The notes beneath the pieces are model-generated. The model saw only the letters and a list, made by a program, of their open reading frames with translations. It was not told the DNA's origin and did no database searches. From Candidatus Solibacter sp. (lineage in GTDB: Bacteria > Acidobacteriota > Terriglobia > Bryobacterales > Bryobacteraceae), in the NCBI GenBank assembly GCA_017883355.1, contig JADGNS010000277.1:1-6664 (forward strand): a stretch of DNA of 6,664 nt. The letters are read 5' to 3'. Each line of letters opens with the position of its first letter. The first letter of the stretch is position 1. Made by a program: the position numbers and the translations under genes. This document shows, one piece after another, positions 5,097 to 6,664 of the stretch.

Positions 5097-6018
5097 ACCG
5101 CTCGCGCACGCGGCGTTTCAGCTCGGCGATCAGCGCGCAGAGATCGCGCGCCGTGCCTTGACCCGCATTGTAGATCAGATTGGCATGATACGCCGCCACG
5201 TGAATGTCGCCGAGCTGCATGCCCTTCGCGCCCACCTGTTCGAGGAACCAGGCGGCCGGGATCTTGCCCTCCCGCACCACCGCGGCCGGCACTTCGGCCG
5301 CCACCGCCGGAGGCAGCTCGCGCAGCAGAAAGTTCTTGAAGATGCTGCCGGCGCACTTCATGGTGGGCGGGAACTTCTCGTTGCGCACCTTGAGGATGCC
5401 GGCCGAGATCTCTTCCAACTCCCCGGCGACGGCCGCGGCGAGCGTCAGTTCCACCCGGAAAACGATCCACTCCTTGCGGCGCTTGAAGATGCTCTCGCGA
5501 TAGCGGAACTCGCACTGCCGGTTGTCGAAAACGCGCACCCCGTCGCCATCGAAAAAGCGGACGGAAGAGACGCGTTCCGAGATGGAGTGCCCGTACGCGC
5601 CGGCGTTGCCATAGACCGCCGCGCCCACCCAACCGGGAATGCCGGCGAGCGTTTCCAGCCCCTGCAGCCCGTGATGGTTGGCGAAATCGACGAGGTCCTG
5701 AAGCACGGCTCCCGCCCCAGCCATGATGCGCGAGCCGTCGGCTTGCAGCGTGTCCTCGGAGAAACGCAGCACCAGGCCGCGGAAGCCCTGGTCGGCAACG
5801 ATGAGGTTGGTGCCGCCGCCGGTAACGCAGACCGGCGTGCCGCTCTCCCGTGCGGCGGCAACGGCGGCGGCGAACGCCTGCTCGTCGCGCGTTTCCGCAA
5901 AGAGATCGGCCGGCCCGCCGATGCCGAAGCGGGTGTAGCGGGCGAGCGGAGCGTGGGCGGAAACGGTTAAATTAGGAATCTCGGCGAGGCGCACCTGCGT
6001 CTCTTCCGTGGTCGGCAT
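5056..6018 (-). CDS. murB: UDP-N-acetylenolpyruvoylglucosamine reductase
   Basis: This cytoplasmic flavoenzyme reduces UDP-GlcNAc-enolpyruvate to UDP-MurNAc with NADPH, the second committed step of peptidoglycan precursor synthesis. The 320-aa protein shows the N-terminal ARYTRFGIGGPAD, the FAD-binding CVTGGGTNLIV (64-74), GIPGWVGAAVYGNAGAYG (127-143), Tyr173-Arg174 in FRYRESIFK, the proton-donor Ser225 in AGSIFKN, and a C-terminal acidic cluster Glu313-315 where the catalytic Glu is expected. The FAD domain is about 20-190 and the substrate domain about 195-315. Compared with E. coli MurB (342 aa) it is shorter between the YRES and GSIFKN motifs, and the usual Pro after GS-FKN is Phe. The start at 6018 has no Shine-Dalgarno sequence, but a perfect TATAAT lies 8 nt upstream, so the message may be leaderless. 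The ankyrin gene overlaps or follows its 3' end closely. Confidence 0.97.
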   Translation of the reverse strand: MPTTEETQVRLAEIPNLTVSAHAPLARYTRFGIGGPADLFAETRDEQAFAAAVAAARESGTPVCVTGGGTNLIVADQGFRGLVLRFSEDTLQADGSRIMAGAGAVLQDLVDFANHHGLQGLETLAGIPGWVGAAVYGNAGAYGHSISERVSSVRFFDGDGVRVFDNRQCEFRYRESIFKRRKEWIVFRVELTLAAAVAGELEEISAGILKVRNEKFPPTMKCAGSIFKNFLLRELPPAVAAEVPAAVVREGKIPAAWFLEQVGAKGMQLGDIHVAAYHANLIYNAGQGTARDLCALIAELKRRVRERFGIAVEEEVQYVG

Positions 6019-6047
6019 TTAACTTGATTATAAGGGAGGTTACCAGC
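6019..6047. promoter_or_regulatory. Compact divergent start region: murB -10 and opposing Shine-Dalgarno sequence
   Basis: On the minus strand TATAAT (6032-6027) is a consensus -10 for murB, with transcription expected at or within a base or two of the ATG at 6018; no strong -35 is visible. On the plus strand GGGAGG (6034-6039) is an excellent Shine-Dalgarno sequence, ending 8 nt before the GTG start at 6048. Because that sequence must be transcribed, the plus-strand promoter must lie further left, inside the 5' end of murB. Confidence 0.6.
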
Positions 6048-6664
6048 GTGCGATCCGGATTTCCAGGGTTTCCGGCGGAGGGGCTGGCGTTCTTCGCCGC
6101 CTTGCAGCGCCACAACCGCCGCGAGTGGTTTCAGCCGCGCAAGGCCATATTCGAAGAGAAATTGAAACAGCCCATGCGGGAGCTCGTAGGCGCGGTGAAT
6201 TCGGCGATGAGAAGTTTCGCGCCGGAGTACGCGACGGACCCAGACAAGGCGATTTACCGCATCTATCGCGACACGCGTTTCAGCAAGGACAAGACGCCGT
6301 ACAAGGACCACATTGCGGCCTCGTTTTCGCGGCGCGGGGACAAGGCGGGCGCCGGATACTATTTCGCGGTTTCGCACAAGGAAGTCGCGATCGGAGGCGG
6401 CATCTACATGCCGGAACCCCAGACGCTGGTCGCCATCCGCCAGCACCTGGCGGAGCGGCACGAGGAATTCCGCAAGATCGCCGCGGCGCGCGCGGTCCGG
6501 CGGCTGTTCACCGCGGTGCAGGGCGAGCAGTTGACGCGCGTGCCCAAAGGCTACCCCTGCGATCACCCGGCAGCGGACCTGTTACGGATGAAGCAGTACC
6601 TGTTGTACGTGGAACTGCCGCCGGATCTAGGGACCACACCCGCGCTGTACACCGAGGTAGTCAA
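6048..6664 (+). CDS. DUF2461 (TIGR02453) family protein, C-terminus cut by window edge
   Basis: The frame is open from GTG at 6048 to the right edge, giving 205 complete codons. The sequence starts RSGFPGFPAEGLAFFAALQ, followed by HNRREWFQPRKAIFEE, and later has IYRDTRFSKDKTPYKDH, YYFAVSHKEVAIGGGIYMPEP and FTAVQGEQLTRVPKGYP. These are characteristic of the DUF2461 family, small widespread bacterial proteins without an assigned biochemical function. Family members are usually a little over 200 aa, so only a short C-terminal part is missing. No signal peptide or transmembrane segment is seen, so it is probably cytoplasmic. The GTG start is chosen for the strong GGGAGG 8 nt upstream and because the family motif begins immediately after it. 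It is divergent from murB with 29 bp between the two starts. Confidence 0.93.
   Translation, partial: MRSGFPGFPAEGLAFFAALQRHNRREWFQPRKAIFEEKLKQPMRELVGAVNSAMRSFAPEYATDPDKAIYRIYRDTRFSKDKTPYKDHIAASFSRRGDKAGAGYYFAVSHKEVAIGGGIYMPEPQTLVAIRQHLAERHEEFRKIAAARAVRRLFTAVQGEQLTRVPKGYPCDHPAADLLRMKQYLLYVELPPDLGTTPALYTEVV

Noticed and set aside
5068..5970. 300-codon plus-strand open frame opposite murB.
   Set aside because: murB on the minus strand has all its catalytic motifs. The plus frame is open because of high-GC codon bias.
5967..6566. 199-codon minus-strand open frame at the right end.
   Set aside because: It is the antisense shadow of the DUF2461 gene, whose plus-strand product matches a known family; it also overlaps the murB start.

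Overview
The window is GC-rich chromosomal DNA. It is most likely from an Acidobacteriota bacterium of the Solibacter/Bryobacter type. That placement is inferred from remembered protein families (a secreted N-terminal domain, the sensor kinase, small tandem gene layouts) and from short hairpin repeats, not from any search. There is no phage, transposase, CRISPR array, tRNA or rRNA gene. Seven genes lie on the minus strand from about 6018 down to the left edge, and one partial gene lies on the plus strand at the right edge.

Right part, reading the minus strand from 6018: murB (cell-wall precursor synthesis) is followed by a probably exported protein built almost entirely of ankyrin repeats, whose 5' end appears to overlap murB. 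Divergent from murB, only 29 bp away, is a DUF2461-family gene with a strong Shine-Dalgarno sequence and a GTG start; it runs off the window. The gap between the two is so small that their expression signals overlap.

Middle: a 162-bp gap (3675-3836) holds two 33-bp hairpin units in inverted orientation. Each folds into a perfect 9-bp stem preceded by GTGG, and the differences between the copies within the stem are compensatory. This looks like a REP doublet (BIME-like element). Downstream of it is a soluble two-component pair: a HisKA_3-type sensor kinase and a NarL/LuxR-type response regulator, overlapping by one base (TAATG).

Left part: after a 129-bp AT-richer gap with a likely promoter and an inverted repeat comes a probable operon. 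It contains an exported YkuD-family L,D-transpeptidase, an easily missed 47-aa single-span membrane protein, and the start of a secreted protein that runs off the left edge. The transpeptidase has an unusual N-terminal tetrapeptide repeat encoded by a 12-bp tandem DNA repeat. The small gene and the secreted-protein gene overlap as ATGA, and another REP-like hairpin sits at that junction.

The theme is cell envelope (MurB, L,D-transpeptidase, exported ankyrin and secreted proteins) with a local two-component system. The sequence does not show that the two-component system controls its neighbours. The most interesting non-coding signal is the family of GTGG-headed hairpins; the protein-level oddities are the KDQ repeat, the 47-aa protein and the unrecognised N-terminal domain of the kinase.
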